Shown here piece by piece: positions 34,102-46,520 of a stretch of 64,000 bases of DNA. Origin of the DNA: Motacilla alba alba (taxonomy: Eukaryota > Chordata > Aves > Passeriformes > Motacillidae); NCBI RefSeq assembly GCF_015832195.1, contig NC_052018.1, positions 34,066,115-34,130,114 on the forward strand. Reading direction: 5' to 3'. Below the pieces are notes generated by a model that saw only the letters and a program-made list of their open reading frames with translations, had not been told where the DNA came from and did not search any database. Numbering within the stretch: position 1 is the first letter of the stretch; each line of letters opens with the position of its first letter. The position numbers and the translations under genes are program-made.

Positions 34102-35215
34102 TTGGAATCAGACAAAGACACACATTAAAAAAAAAAACAACAACATAACACAAAACTCTCCCATTCTACTCAGCTTAGCAGTCATTATAAATGTTCACAT
34201 CCTACTCCTTAATTCCAACCTCATCAAAATGTTAAGCTTAGCTTCCATAGCTTTTCAGCCACTAAATGTATAACCATATTTTCTTAATATCTTTATTTGT
34301 AAAGACATATCAGAAAAATAAATTTTTGTTTGGAAAAGAGAAATCTCAGTCCTCCTCTTGTTTTAAGAATCAAGATTCCCATAAAGCTGCAAGCAATCAG
34401 CTTAGAGCAAACATTAGCAATAGAATCTAAACTTTCAAGAAAAAAAAAAAATCTAGTTCAGAGTATTCATTTAAGTATCTCATAACAAAGCCTCCAACAA
34501 TTACTTTTCCACCTCATTCAGAAGGGTTGCAATACTCAAAATGCGAATCTATGGACCAGAAGTTGTTCAGTGTATACCTTCAAAACAAGTTCAAAGAGCA
34601 GGCAAATGAAAAAGAAAAAAAAAAATCTTTTTTATTCACTACAATTTAGTCCCTTATCCCTGACCAGGGGTAGCACCAGAAAATCTTTAGAAGACTAGAA
34701 CTGACCACAACTGTCCAGCTTAGATTTGTCACAGCAAGCTTCAGTTCACTCTACAGGGCATTTTCCAAACAACATACAAACTTCTGCAGTAACACAAGAA
34801 ATTTATCATATATATGTGTGGACTTTCGTCCTCTGACCTTCTCAAGCCTCAGATTATAAAGAGAAGTAAATCATTGTAACAGGTTTGGAAAAAAACTCTG
34901 ATTTCAAGAATACAACCTGATTTGTTGCTCCAATGAATCGAAGTGTGATAAGTAACTATTAGCACACTCAGACTGCCAGTGAATCAAACACCCTTCTAAA
35001 ACTAATAATTAAAAACAAAACACCCTCAAAAAAAAACCAAAAAAACAACAACAAACCAAACCAAAACACAAAATCTACAAAAAAACACAAACATTTCAAG
35101 ATCAACAGGTAAAAATTAATCACATTTCACCAATATGACACTAGGCAATAGAATTATGTTATGGAAGAAGTAAAAATTTTATTTTTAAATAAAATGTGCC
35201 TTTATTTAAATAAAA

Positions 35216-35255
35216 TATATTTAAGATGTGCCTTGTAAAGCACATCTTAAATATA
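35216..35255. repeat. Perfect 16-bp inverted repeat
   Basis: TATATTTAAGATGTGC (35216-35231) and its exact complement GCACATCTTAAATATA (35240-35255) are separated by 8 bases. Could form a cruciform or RNA hairpin. It is in IBTK intron 1. No known family recognised. Confidence 0.95.
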
Positions 35256-38200
35256 GCTCATTGTTTAAATATTACTGTTGTTGCTACACAGGAAAATAAA
35301 GGTAAAGATAAAGAATATTAAGAAAAAACACTCAAGGGAGACATAAGGTTGACTAATCTGTCAAACTGGTATGAAATGGCACCACCACCCAAGAAAGCAG
35401 TCCTGCTGTCCCCCTGTGTCATACCTTCCTTTGGGCAGATCCACACCTATCTAAGGCACTGAACTGCATGAGAAAATGATCCAGAAGAGAGCAAATCCTG
35501 AGACTTGTGCCATTATAAGAAAAGAACAAAGAGGTCAGACAAAAACTTATTGAAGGCACCTGAGCTCCAGCCTACCAAACACCAAAATAATGTGAATAAC
35601 CAATCGAATATTAAAAGAATAAAAAGTCTACTAGTAAACAGAAATATAAGCCTGCCTATCATACACTAACTCCATCACAGTGACATTTACTTCAGCTATG
35701 TGAAACCTGACTCTGCTGAATTATTTCTTTATAAGTCATTCCAACCCAGCCTTTCTCTACTGTAAACATTACAAAACTAAATACTGTATTAGTATATTGA
35801 TATACACACCTTGAGCACAAGACAGAAGGCTGTAGATCAAGTTTTCACTTAGGGCTGTCACACTGGCAACAAAAACTGCCACATTATAATAAAATCTGAA
35901 AATAGGTGATCATCAGACCTGACTGTTACACAAAGGAAGTCCTTAAGAGAAACCTTAAAACTTTCAAATTGTGAATTGAAGTTCAGGTCAGGGTGAAAGC
36001 ATTTCCACCATGAAATGCTTACTTTTAGTATACGGAGTCCCAGCTGAACAGTGAGCACCTAAAACAAGCACAAAACAGGAAGCACCAGCATTTTTTAAAT
36101 TTTGAATTAAGATGATCTAGAACATGGTGCCATTTTGATTATGTGTCTCCACTTTTATTTGCAGATATTTCTGTGGGCTTCTCAGCATGAATCACATCCA
36201 TGTTACAATACCAGTGTCTTCTTAATGTTGTAACTATTAAAATACATAAAAAGCTAAATAAGGCTATAATATTTTTAACATTTTTATGATAGAGTAGGCA
36301 TTATCTGGAATTCAAATTATTTTTAAGAACTGATTCCTAATTAACATTATAGAAAAAAGTCACAAAAAATGAAGGAAATAGAGCAGTGTTCAAAGTATCC
36401 CAAAGATATTTTATTTCAGCAGCAAGTGGGTTTCCAACCCTCAGAGACATGAGCTATTTATTATACATGCTCACAGCCCAAGAAAATTTAAAGGATTGGA
36501 ACCAATTTGGAAGCAATTCTTTAGTAGCAAGAAAGTGTTTGTGGTATCTTGCCTCCTGCAAGTGGGTAGGTACGGCTGTCTTACTCAGCTCTCCCCCTCA
36601 GAGAAGGCAAAGCACCACTGCTCCAGAGCTGTCAGACACCCTCCACGAAGGAATGTGTCAGATGCATCATCTGACCCTATGGAGGCAGAACTCCTACAGC
36701 TGAAAAAGCAGCTCTGTACCTACTGTGGTTGTCTCAAAAATCTGTTTCTCTCAGGAAGTCACTACAAAAATCAAAGGTGTCACACCTCTCCTGAGTATGA
36801 AGTGAACAAAGATTCTACAAATACCTTAGTGACTAAAGATGATGGTGATAGATTTCATTTCCTGCAAAGAGCAGACATGAAATCTCAACCTTTGGGAAAA
36901 GTGAACAGAGTTGGCAGAAGCCTCCCACTGTGAAGTTCCAGAAACCTCTCTCTGTGTATCATATTCACTATCAATGCATTCCCAATTTTCTCTTTTTCAA
37001 GAAAGCATTTCCATAGAGGTTGTGTGCTCTCAGTTCAGAGGTACAAGGAAAAAACAACCAATCCCTCACATCATGGGTGGCACTGTCAATGTATGTTTCT
37101 AGCATCCAGTCTGATTTGATACTAGAACTGCCATCTGAGGTCCTTCGATTCTTCCTGATGAACGCCCTATACTCAGGTGTTAGAGCTACAAAATCCTGGC
37201 TAACATGGATGTGAATACTGGACCTAAGACAGCGGCTGGTAGCCGCTGTTGTGCCTTTTTTCATTTAATACAAACAATGGTCTCACATGAAAGTGAAAGA
37301 GAACACCGAAGAGATTCAGCTACTCAGAACTCAGTGCCAATCAGATTGCTGGGCTTGCATCTTCAATGTGCACTGCACTAAAGTAACTCAACTGTCAAAC
37401 CAGTCACATGGCCCTGAAACCCATCCTTGGGCTGCTTTACTAAAAACATATTTCTCAAGATCTTAAAATTGGCATAACTTCATTCCATTCACTGTTTTTT
37501 GTCAGAGTTTATTAATTTATTTTTTCAGTGTTACTAATTTTGCTAAATATCAGTCACACCTGAAATGCACATGGTGAAAAATTACCTAGCTCCCCTAATA
37601 TGGCTCTCCTAAAACAGAACAAAGTAATGGTTTCTATTTTTCATATAAAAGAAGCACAGATGTTTCCTTGTCAAGCCTAACACCCTTCCTTAAAAAAAAA
37701 AAAAGGAAAAATAATATGGTTTTTCTGAAGGTACTAAATTAATTCTCTTTTCCTTTTGAAAATAAGTCGCTAAGTAAAGTGAGACTGGCAACATCACACA
37801 TTTCAGGAAGATTAAGTCTATCCTTATAAGGGTATTGCAGTATCTTAAATATTTCCAGTGTGGAATGGAAGGGGGGTGTTTTTTAAACAAGCATGCTGAC
37901 ATTTCTCCACGTTGGTCCATTCGCATTTCTTTCATAACATCACAAAAGACCTGTAACCATAACAGCACAGAAATCCTTAAAATATTTGCACCTTAAGCAA
38001 ACTTCACTACACAGACTACTTGATTAGTAAGTTAATAAAAAAAGACTTACAGAAATAAAGCCATGGGAATTTGCTATCGTCTTACCACTTTTCCAGGACT
38101 TTCTGTTGACCATATTCTCACCTAAAGGCAACTTTCACTAATACATGTTAAAGAAACAGTTTAGAATCTGACAAAAGTGACCAGAAAATTGAAGCTAGGT

Positions 38201-39589
38201 AGTAATATAACAGCCTTAGCACCGGCATTAAGCAAGATCTCAAGGAAACACAGATGAATTCCTGGATAAACAAAGCAAGTACACCTTTCAGGAACAGGCA
38301 GCACATTGTCCTAGCCTTTAAAGAACAGTTAGACTACTAATTCCTGCTCAGATTACATATCCACAGATAGTTTAACCAATTCAGAAATTCCCTGTACATC
38401 TGTTGAAGAATGGGCAAAATTCTACACTTTCCAACCCCTTGAAATCACAATGTATTTTATGGGGAGAAAAGTGATTGAATGTACAAGGAAAAGCAGGTAA
38501 ATCCAAGCTACGCAGTAGATAAGAGTGGTTTAGCAGCCTGAAATTCCCACAGAGAGACCTTTAAAAAAGCAGCTTCTTCTTGACTATATAATAGGAGCAT
38601 TGAGACACAGAAAACAAAGGTTCTGCTCTCCTCAATGCACAAAATATCAGAGTCCTGCTTCTAGTTCAGATAGCAAGTTTTAAGAGAAGCAAGTAAGTAG
38701 AGAAAAACTTGGAAAGAGCCACTAGGATTCAGAATGTTTACGGAACAACCCCTGAGTACAAGCAAATTGGATCTCTTTTCTCCTTCAGCTGTGGCTTCAG
38801 CAGACCACCCTTTGAATAAGGCGTCTGTTACACAAAGAAGAAACACCAAAACTCCAGTCCCTTTTACTCCTGACAGTGGACAAAGCAGTCATTCATTCAA
38901 ATTTCATAAAGGATTCAGATTATATGTCAGGAAGGATTTTCAAATGACAAACCGAATGCACGTGAGGCTCTCAAAACAAGCTAGACAACAAGCAAACTGC
39001 TCAAGTTATAAATAAATGTGACCTGCCCAGAAGCAAAGCTACGAAGGAAAACCAATTTGCTTTGAAAGACACCACATTCCACCATGCCCACCGTGTCCTT
39101 GGGCCACTGCTGCTTCTTTTTCTGGGATGGGGCCTGCGTGCCACCACTCAGCACAGGTACACCCCAGCACAAGTGACCTTTAGAGGCCCTCTCCAGATTT
39201 TATGTAACTTCCTCCTTCAACAACAGCAGCATAATCCTTATCAGAATGAGACATTCAGCAATCCAACAACCCTAATTCAGTTGCTCCTAGCTGAGCTAAG
39301 CAGCACTGCCAATTAAAGGCTGACACATCTGTCAAAAAAAAGACCAAAGTACCACTGGTAGCTAAATTCAGCTACAAGCGTCAGAGCACATCTATCCCTT
39401 GGGAATCATTGTACATAAACAGTAAACTGTGAAGTACTGTGCTGCGCTTATCTAGAAACACCCAGGACTTAATAACTTCATACTGTTTAACAAAATTAAA
39501 ATAAAGTGCTACAGGCAGAAGTACAGTGAGTGCACCTAGTCACTTCCACAATCCATCAAGATCTTGCTTCAGGCTTTATTGAAACAGAT

Positions 39590-39628
39590 AAGGGAAGGGA
39601 AGGGAAGTCAAGTTAGGGGAAGGGAAGT
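39590..39628. repeat. Short AAGGG-type purine repeat
   Basis: AGGGA units (39590-39607), then a second AGGGGAAGGGAAG stretch to about 39628. Simple repeat in IBTK intron 1. Confidence 0.75.
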
Positions 39629-40394
39629 TAAACACAACAAACCACAAGTGTGCACTAGAACTTCACCCCACTTCAAATTATGTCTGATAAATCCATCAAG
39701 GACTTTTCCATCTTGGGAAAAAGTGACGAATTTAATTTGCTGTGAACTTCTGGTACAGTTTTATTGTAGACTACCCACACCAGATGTTGGTAGGCGATTA
39801 CTGTTTTTTGTAAACCACAAACTGTGACCAGCTGCCACAAAGACAGACAACTACAGTGACCACATAACAAAATAAAAAAAAAAAAAAAGAGTTGTATTTC
39901 GCCTTTAAAGATAACTACGAGTCCACAGCTCTCCAGTGCTTACGGTGCTGGTCTAACCCAGGAGCACTGTGAACTGCTACCAAAAACAGACAAGTATCAC
40001 CAAGAAGGAGAGAAACACGCCAGGCTTTCCCTGAATCCACAGCTAAAGAAACCTGGCAAGAGGCTCCTGCCAGTGTCAGGGCGGGGGAAGGTCTGAAATG
40101 CTTCAGGGAGCCAGAGAGAGGCCAGGGGCAGGCAGAGGAGCAAGGGGCCATTCTGACTCCCACTACACGCGTCCACGTAGCCGAGGAGCGACGAGAGACT
40201 TTTTGACACAGGCGGCCGAGCCACGAAGCCGGTCCCCTCCCATTCTACGTGGCCGGCTATCCTTTACCCTCCCTGGCTGCCTTGCCCGGAGCTCTCCCCG
40301 TTCCTTCAGCCGCCCACCGCCGCCGTCCCGATCCCTCCGACAGGACCCGTCCCCCGAGCGGCTCCCCCGCCGGACGCACCGGCCCGCCCCTCAC

Positions 40395-40560
40395 CAGTCG
40401 CTAGATGAATGGACTCGGGCGGGCACGGCGGGACGCGCGCTGGGCAGCGCGGGGGCTCATCCTCAGTGACTCCGGGGCAGGGCCAGGCTAAGGGCGCAGC
40501 TGCTACCGCGACAGCTCCGCCGGCGACAGCGACGGCGACAGGCGGGGCCCGCGGAGCTCA
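40395..40560 (-). other. IBTK: IBTK exon 1, non-coding 5' leader
   Basis: On the minus strand the GC-rich region ends in a strong splice donor, CGACTG followed by GTGAGGGG, putting the 3' edge of exon 1 at 40395. The right edge is only an estimate: the inverted CCAAT boxes at 40611 and 40644 suggest a start site 50-100 bp to their left, so roughly 40540-40570. No main-frame coding sequence starts here. It contains one upstream ORF (40401-40460). Exon 1 joins exon 2 across a 7.6 kb intron. The donor is clear; that this exon is used is inference. Confidence 0.7.
40401..40460 (-). other. Upstream ORF in exon 1 (19 codons)
   Basis: On the minus strand an ATG at 40460 opens 19 codons ending in TAG at 40401-40403, just 6 nt before the exon 1 donor. 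The peptide is Arg/Pro/Ala-rich and starts MSPRAAQ. It would be the first uORF a scanning ribosome meets if transcription starts at or above about 40480. Whether it is translated cannot be judged from sequence. Confidence 0.5.
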
Positions 40561-40610
40561 GCGGGGCGCACCGACAGCGGCCGCCGCACCCATGAAGAAG
40601 CGCAACGCCG

Positions 40611-40648
40611 ATTGGCCGCCGCGCCGCCGCACCTCGCGCGCCGATTGG
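40611..40648 (-). promoter_or_regulatory. Pair of CCAAT boxes
   Basis: ATTGG occurs at 40611-40615 and again at 40644-40648, both within the context GCCGATTGGC. Read on the minus strand these are two CCAAT boxes 33 bp apart, about three helical turns, as is common for NF-Y sites in CpG-island promoters. They lie roughly 50-100 bp upstream of the inferred start site. Confidence 0.6.
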
Positions 40649-40780
40649 CTGCCGCTGCCGCCTCAGCCCCGCCCCTCGCGGCCGAGCCCGGATTGACTGA
40701 CAGGCGGGGTCAGGGGGACGAGGGGGCGGGGCCGGGGGCGGGCGGGGAGGCCGTGGTACGGCAGGGGTTAAAGAAACATG

Positions 40781-43700
40781 GCCGCCGGGTCCTTGTGTGG
40801 GGCAAGGGAACGGGCTGGAGTGATCGGGAAGGGGGAGAGCTGAGGGGCCTCCTTCTGGCCGTCTTGGCCGGAGAAGCACGGTGTCATGCTGCGAAGGGTG
40901 GGATGGGTTTCTGGTAAGGTCACGCCTCCCTCCTGGAGGGCTCAGAAGCGAATAGTTAAATACCCAGCCTATAGGTCCCCTCAAAGTAATGGGGAGAAAG
41001 CGTCGAGGAGGCTGTGCCCATTCAGAAGGTGTTAAACCACAGCAGTTTCTCTCTCTGACAGAGCAAGGGGTCTAGTGTATCGGATGCAGTTTGAATTTTT
41101 GTGAGGCTTTTGACACCATCTCGGGGCAATCTCGTAAGCAAACCTGGTGTGTGCACAAGGATTTGCACACCTGCGCTCGGGACTCCTGCGGGGCACTCGT
41201 GAGGGCTCAGTTCTTTTTGGTGGATGTCTTGGATGATGCAATAGGTGGCACAGATTACAAATTAAACCTAGGACAGGATTAGGGTGTACTGTTTAAGGGC
41301 AGGAAGCTGAACCCAAGACAAGCAGTGCCCAAGGTAAAATACAGAGTAAAACAAACACACATACCTTAAAAAATAAAAATAAATTAAAAAAAAAAGCAGT
41401 AATGTAATGGTCAGAGTTCCTATATGTTTTATGACCATAAAACAACACAGCTATCTTTAAAACTGCAAAGCAGTTGAAAAAAAAGCTATGCCTGTTCTTT
41501 AGTAGCAGTTCAATTTGGGAAAGATTCAGTATGAATTGTATTTAGGTGTATCTCAAGCATTTTTACCTGTGCCATCTGACTCAGTTAATGTGAACTATAC
41601 AATTTGCTCTCTGATTTTCTCTGTATAAACATTTAGTTTGCCAGCAGCCATTCACCATTGTAACTAAAGCTGCAAGCTACGTGAAATTCATTTATGCATT
41701 ATTTTCCCAGTGATAGTTTCTTAGTGCTTCAGTCACAAATAAAGGTCGGAGGTGGCCATGCTCCAAGTCTGCTGCCAGCTGGCCTAAGGACAGAGATGAC
41801 CATCTGGGGACATGAGGAGGTCCAAATACAGCTGAAGTCAGTTGTAAGCAATGCTTTGTTGCATAATAACAAATTCTAGTGAATAGCCTGGACCAACTTT
41901 GGAGCAGCAAAGAGCATGATGGAAAGATTAAGAGGCTTAAAGTAGAATGATGTCTAAGATTCCATAGGGAAAAGATAATATCTGGAAGCTGTACTGCCCC
42001 TCAGGTCTCTCATAATAAATATTACTGTAAAGAATAGAAAACTGCAGCAAGGAACAGAAAAGTGGGAAAATAACAGAGTCATGAATAGGACCTGATAGAG
42101 TCCAAGTCAGACAAAACCTTGACAGAATAACCAAAGGTTTTTAGCAATCGTTTTCTATGCAAGAGTTTTATCTTTGCAGGACTTTTAATATATTCATGGA
42201 AAAATAAGATATTAACTGCTTTGCCTGTTGTTTATTGTTTAGGTTTTTCTAGTTGACCCCACCTTACAAATCAGTAATAGGAATTTCTGCTATCTTGTAC
42301 TGCCTCTGCAAAAGCAGCAGCAAACTAGTGAACCCCACTCACAGAACCAGGATGCTACCAGGATGATTTGCAGAGCTATGTTGAGGTGCTAAAGCAATGT
42401 TGTAAAACAAAAGTAGCTCAAACAGGGTAACTTGAGCCTCTGTTTAAATTGCATGTTCTGGTTTGGGTTTTTCTGCTGTGGAAAATTGCAACACTGTTGC
42501 ATAAAAATATACTATTTTAAGTCTTCTGGAAAAAATTACAGATGTGGAGATGAAAAGCCAGCAACAAGTCACAGAAGAGTATTTTTAACTGGGTAGTCCA
42601 ACAGCCAGATTTGTAAGTTCCTGACATGCGTAGCATGTGTCTGTCAATAAAGAACTGTTTATCTGGCTTTTTTCAGTCTGTGATGAAAAGATCTGAATTA
42701 TCAGAAATAAACAAGTAATTATAGGAAAAAATATGTCTCTAACTGCTGTTATTACGTTTTATGGAAGCTCTAGACTTTAATCCATAAAAAGGAAGCAAGA
42801 GCAACACTTAAGAAGGAAAACCAGTATACTTAGCCATCTTCAGAATTTGCGGAGGAACATCAATTTTGAGCAACTTAACTAGCCTACAGAGCGTATTTTT
42901 GTCTCAATATGCTTCTCAGTTCATTGACTGTTGAAGAATTACAAATTGACTGTGCTCTAAATATGTGTACTCGTTTAAGGTTAGGGAAGATAAATCTAGG
43001 CTATAGGGAGGACATTGCCCCATTAGGCAGTTTTCTAGTGACCTGTTAATCTCATCCATCCATCCATTGTAGTCTGCACCAGACTTAGGCTACTGGAGGA
43101 ATTAGAGGAGGAGATTTAAGTGACAGGAAGGAAAAAAAGAACTTTGTGTTTATTCTGTCTGAAATTGATCCTGAATGTTGGGTGGAAAAAGGTGATTTCT
43201 TTTAAGTCATTTATTAAAAAGTTCAGTCTATATATCAAAAATGAAAATAATGAATTTTTTCCTTTTCAGCTATACTAAATGTCAAGTGACAGATTTCTGT
43301 CTTCACATATCTATTTATGTGCCTTAGCTGGCCTAATTATTACCAGTGCCCTCTGGAGCCTTGAGGAATAACTGTTATTGGCAGCAGTAATACTCTGCTG
43401 AAGAAAATATTAATCAGGCTTAACTTCTGATACTAAAAAAGTTTCTTGTGATCCTTCTCTTTAATGAACTTGAAAAAAAGAGTATAATATGCTAGAAAAT
43501 TTGTATTACAGAATTAATAAAGCAAAATTCCCTTAGAAAGGAAAGCTTAGGAAAAAAAGCATCTCCAAATTTACTAAAACTATGTGTATCTTGCTTTAAC
43601 AAAGCTTATCCTCTTACTCAAACAGACAGGGTCATGAAATTCCTGATGTATAACAGTCTAAGAAAAATGTGGAGAAGTCCAAGGATCAAACAGCGTGGAA

Positions 43701-45589
43701 ATGACAATGGTGATGGATATGGGCTTCCCAAATTGATCAATCTACTTGAGAGTTCCACTGTGAAATAGGAAGTGGAGATGTGGTGAGCTTCCAGGAGCTT
43801 TGTCTCAGCAAACCATGGCTCCAGAAAAGCAGGTTCTTCATCTTGCATGGCTGGAGCACTTCCGTGTAGCTGTGCCATGTCAGAAGCTCCAACATCTCCT
43901 CTTTAGCTTGCGAGATTTCCGCTTGTCTAATTAAACCTTGGGAGCCTCTCTGATGCCCAAGGTAGATTTTCTGTTATTGTAGTAGTCCAGATACACAAAA
44001 AAGGATAGTTTGTTATCTGTGATATGCAGCGTGTGTGGTGACAAGGCATTGTCCCCCATTTGTTCAGAATTCCCATATTTTTAAAAAACATTTTCTAAAA
44101 TCCTGTGAGAAAAGGCCCAACATACATGAAACAAAAATTGTATTGGCATCCCACAGGTTTTGAGAGAACTTTTGTGGGACCTGGTAAAGGGACAGTTATT
44201 AGAATGTAACGTTCAATCAAATCTGAGACTGCAGTACATGTGAAGTTATTGTAGCGTGATCTGTTGTGCTGTGAAATATTTTACAGAAGAGCATGATTTT
44301 AAACAAAGTTGTTGTTGGGCTTTATTTTTTTTTTTATTCTGGGGGAAGTTTATTGTACAAGTGCAGCAAAAAATTCAATTTATGGCCTGTCTTTCCTGCA
44401 TCACCCTTATCTTACTGAATAGAAGGAGCAAGGCTGCATATTATTTCAGTGTGACAACCTTCTCTGGAGAGGAGAGATGGACGAAAAGACAAGAGAATCA
44501 AGGACATTCTCTTGGGCTTCATACAGACTTTCCAGTGCAAATCTCAGTGTCCACAGCCATGGCAAATAACACTGCTGGTCTTTGGCAGTCTCACAGAGAG
44601 GGGAGAGGAAAGATCATGGTGGCTAAGAGAAAAAGAGGATCTGTTTCTCTCTTTTGAACTTGTGGGAACAGAGAGAAACTGCCTTTCTTGCCTTATTCCA
44701 ATGACAGGAAAAAAAAGAGATTTTTTTTTTAACTTTTTGCAAAGACTAGGAAAACATCCTGTTTATGGTACAGCTGATTTTTTCCCCTGTCCATTTCATG
44801 CCCAGATGCAGCTATGTTGGTGCTATCCCTGAAAAAGGCGTCTGACCCCCTCTCTTGCATTGAGCCCCAGGTAGAGTGGCCATGCTGGCAGTAGGACCTT
44901 GCTGTGCTCAGTTTGGGTGGCAGAGACTGGAATCGTCTTGCACCATTCGTGTCCATCCCTGTAGCAACTCACTGCAGTTGTGGAAGGTGTTGGTTCCCAG
45001 TAGCACTGCATTAAATAGTATGTTGGCAAAGATAGCATGGCATTTGCTTCCATCACCTCCAGACAGGTCTCCTCTAGTCTTAACTTACTTCTTTCTAGGT
45101 CTTTAGTCATAAAATGGTCTCTTGATTTCAGAATGTTTGATAGATTAAAAAAACAATCTCAAGAGAATAAAATCTCCACAGCTACTAGGGACACACCTTT
45201 GCATTTACCTTGCAGTGCCATCTACAGTCGAAAATGTCTTGCAGCACTCAGATGACACCTCAGTGTTGTTCAGTTAGCAGGCAATTCTGCAACAAAAACT
45301 GTGGCACCGCAGTTTTCTTTGCAAGTTTAGATTGTGGAATGCAGGCTCCGAACTTGAGGCATTTCTCTTGACCTAGTTTCAGCTGTGCCAGTGGCTTGCT
45401 AAATATTGCATCAGGTAGTGGGAGGAATATTCATCCTTCCTCACTCCATGGTGAGGTCTCATGGTCTGTCACAGCAATCTAAATAAGCACCTTTATTGGG
45501 ACTGCTGAAAACAGGAACTTAACTTTTCTGCTTTAAATTGTTCCTTGTATGAAGCTGTTTGTGATCACTGACTCCTCAGCAAAACAGAA
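40781..45589. other. Intergenic region upstream of IBTK
   Basis: AT-rich apart from a moderately GC-rich stretch up to about 41240 that borders the CpG island. Open frames are short, lack recognisable domains and lack splice context. One CTCF-like motif at 43346. Confidence 0.75.
43346..43359 (-). promoter_or_regulatory. Possible CTCF core motif
   Basis: The minus strand reads GCTCCAGAGGGCAC, 12 of 14 positions of the CTCF core pattern. It lies about 2.8 kb upstream of the IBTK promoter and faces the motif at 19066. Confidence 0.25.
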
Positions 45590-45858
45590 TCGGAGTGGCC
45601 TGGATTGGAAGGAACCATAAAGGTCATCTTCCACTAGACCAGATTGCTCGGAGCCCCATCCAACCTGGCCTTGAACACTTCCAGGGATGGGACGTCCACA
45701 GCTGCTCTGGGCAACCTGCTCCAGGGCAGGTTCACATTCCCATAAATTATTTCTTCCTGTTGTCTAATCTACTCTCAGGTTGAAGCTGTTCCCCCTTGTC
45801 CTGTCACTACATGCCTTTGTAAATAGTCTCTCTCCTTCTTTCTTGAAGGCTCCCTTTA
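45590..45858 (-). mobile_element. CR1 3'-end fragment
   Basis: Reads, on the plus strand, the reverse complement of a CR1 tail: TTGGAAGGAACCATAAAGGT, then CCAACCTGGCCTTGAACACT and TTCCAGGGATGGGACGTCCA. About 270 bp, 5'-truncated, in the spacer upstream of IBTK. Confidence 0.9.
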
Positions 45859-46059
45859 GTTACTGGAAGAAAATAGAAGGTGGGATGCAAACAGGACTCT
45901 CCAAAATGGGTTGAGACCTGTGAATGAAAGGCTGTATAAGAAACAGTAAATATTTCAAAACCTAAAATTTGATATTCAGTTTTGTTTTAGTGTGTGGTGA
46001 AAGTGCAAATGATAAGACAAGTTAAATTATAAAAAAATTCAACAATTTTTAAAACATAT

Positions 46060-46520
46060 AGAATCATAGAATAATTTGGGTTGCAAGAGACCTTAAACAT
46101 CATCTCATTGCAGCCCCCTACCATACGCAGGGACACCTTCAACTGGACCAGGTAAACCCTTATCCAGGCTGGCTTTGACCAAACACTTCCAGGGATGGGG
46201 CATTCACAGCTTTTCTGTGTGACCTGTTCCAGTGCCTCACCACCCTCACGGTGAAACATTTCTTCCTAATACCTAATCTAAACCTACTCTCTTTTAGTTT
46301 GAAACCATTAGACTTTGTCCTATCACTCCCTGATAATCATTTTCCATCTTTCTCACAGGCCTCTTTAGGTACTGCAAGGCTACTGTAAGGTCTTCTTGGA
46401 GCTTTCTCTTCTCCAGGCTGAACAGCCCAAACTCTCTCACCTTGTGTTCATAGGAGAGGTGCCCCAGGCCTCTGATTGTCTTCATGGCCCCCCTGTGGAC
46501 TCACTCCAAGAAGTCCAACA
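46060..46520 (-). mobile_element. CR1 3'-end fragment
   Basis: Starts with GAATCATAGAATAATTTGGG, the reverse complement of the CR1 3' end, then ACACTTCCAGGGATGGGGCA and continues past TTTAGTTTGAAACCATTAGA to about 46520. Minus-strand reading gives LSYEHKVREFGLFSLEKRKL, a conserved C-terminal CR1 segment. Same orientation as the neighbour at 45590, but both begin at the 3' end, so they are separate insertions. Confidence 0.92.

Larger units (their letters stand above)
32799..40394 (-). other. IBTK intron 1
   Basis: About 7.6 kb between the inferred exon 1 donor and exon 2 acceptor. It holds the poly-G run, two perfect inverted repeats, A-rich stretches near 35010-35095 and 39868-39890 and a short AAGGG repeat. 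I see no CR1 copy and no conserved coding exon in it. Confidence 0.7.
40150..40780. promoter_or_regulatory. IBTK: CpG-island promoter of IBTK
   Basis: This is the only strongly GC- and CpG-rich stretch in an otherwise AT-rich window. It has two inverted CCAAT boxes (ATTGG at 40611-40615 and 40644-40648, so CCAAT on the transcribed minus strand, 33 bp apart), a third ATTG-type match near 40692, and a run of GC boxes (GGGGCGGGG type) at about 40720-40745. I see no TATA box at a fitting distance. This is the usual form of a broadly expressed housekeeping promoter and sits immediately upstream of the inferred exon 1. A clean ATG context on the plus strand at 40778 leaves room for divergent transcription. 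Confidence 0.85.

Noticed and set aside
34800..34830. ATATATATG stretch as a microsatellite
   Set aside because: Too short to report as a repeat.
36496..36933. 145-codon plus-strand frame in IBTK intron 1
   Set aside because: No recognisable domain or promoter and antisense to the host gene; likely chance.
39760..39890. AATAAA plus poly-A near 39868-39884 as the end of a processed retrocopy
   Set aside because: No coding similarity upstream and no target-site duplication that I can see; A-rich runs are common in this intron.
40463..40984. 173-codon minus-strand frame over the CpG island
   Set aside because: Pro/Arg-rich translation typical of CpG-island shadows; it runs through the promoter and has no protein match I know.
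41085..41285. Frame with EAFDTIS resembling the CR1 motif A
   Set aside because: Only about six residues match and the flanks are not CR1-like.
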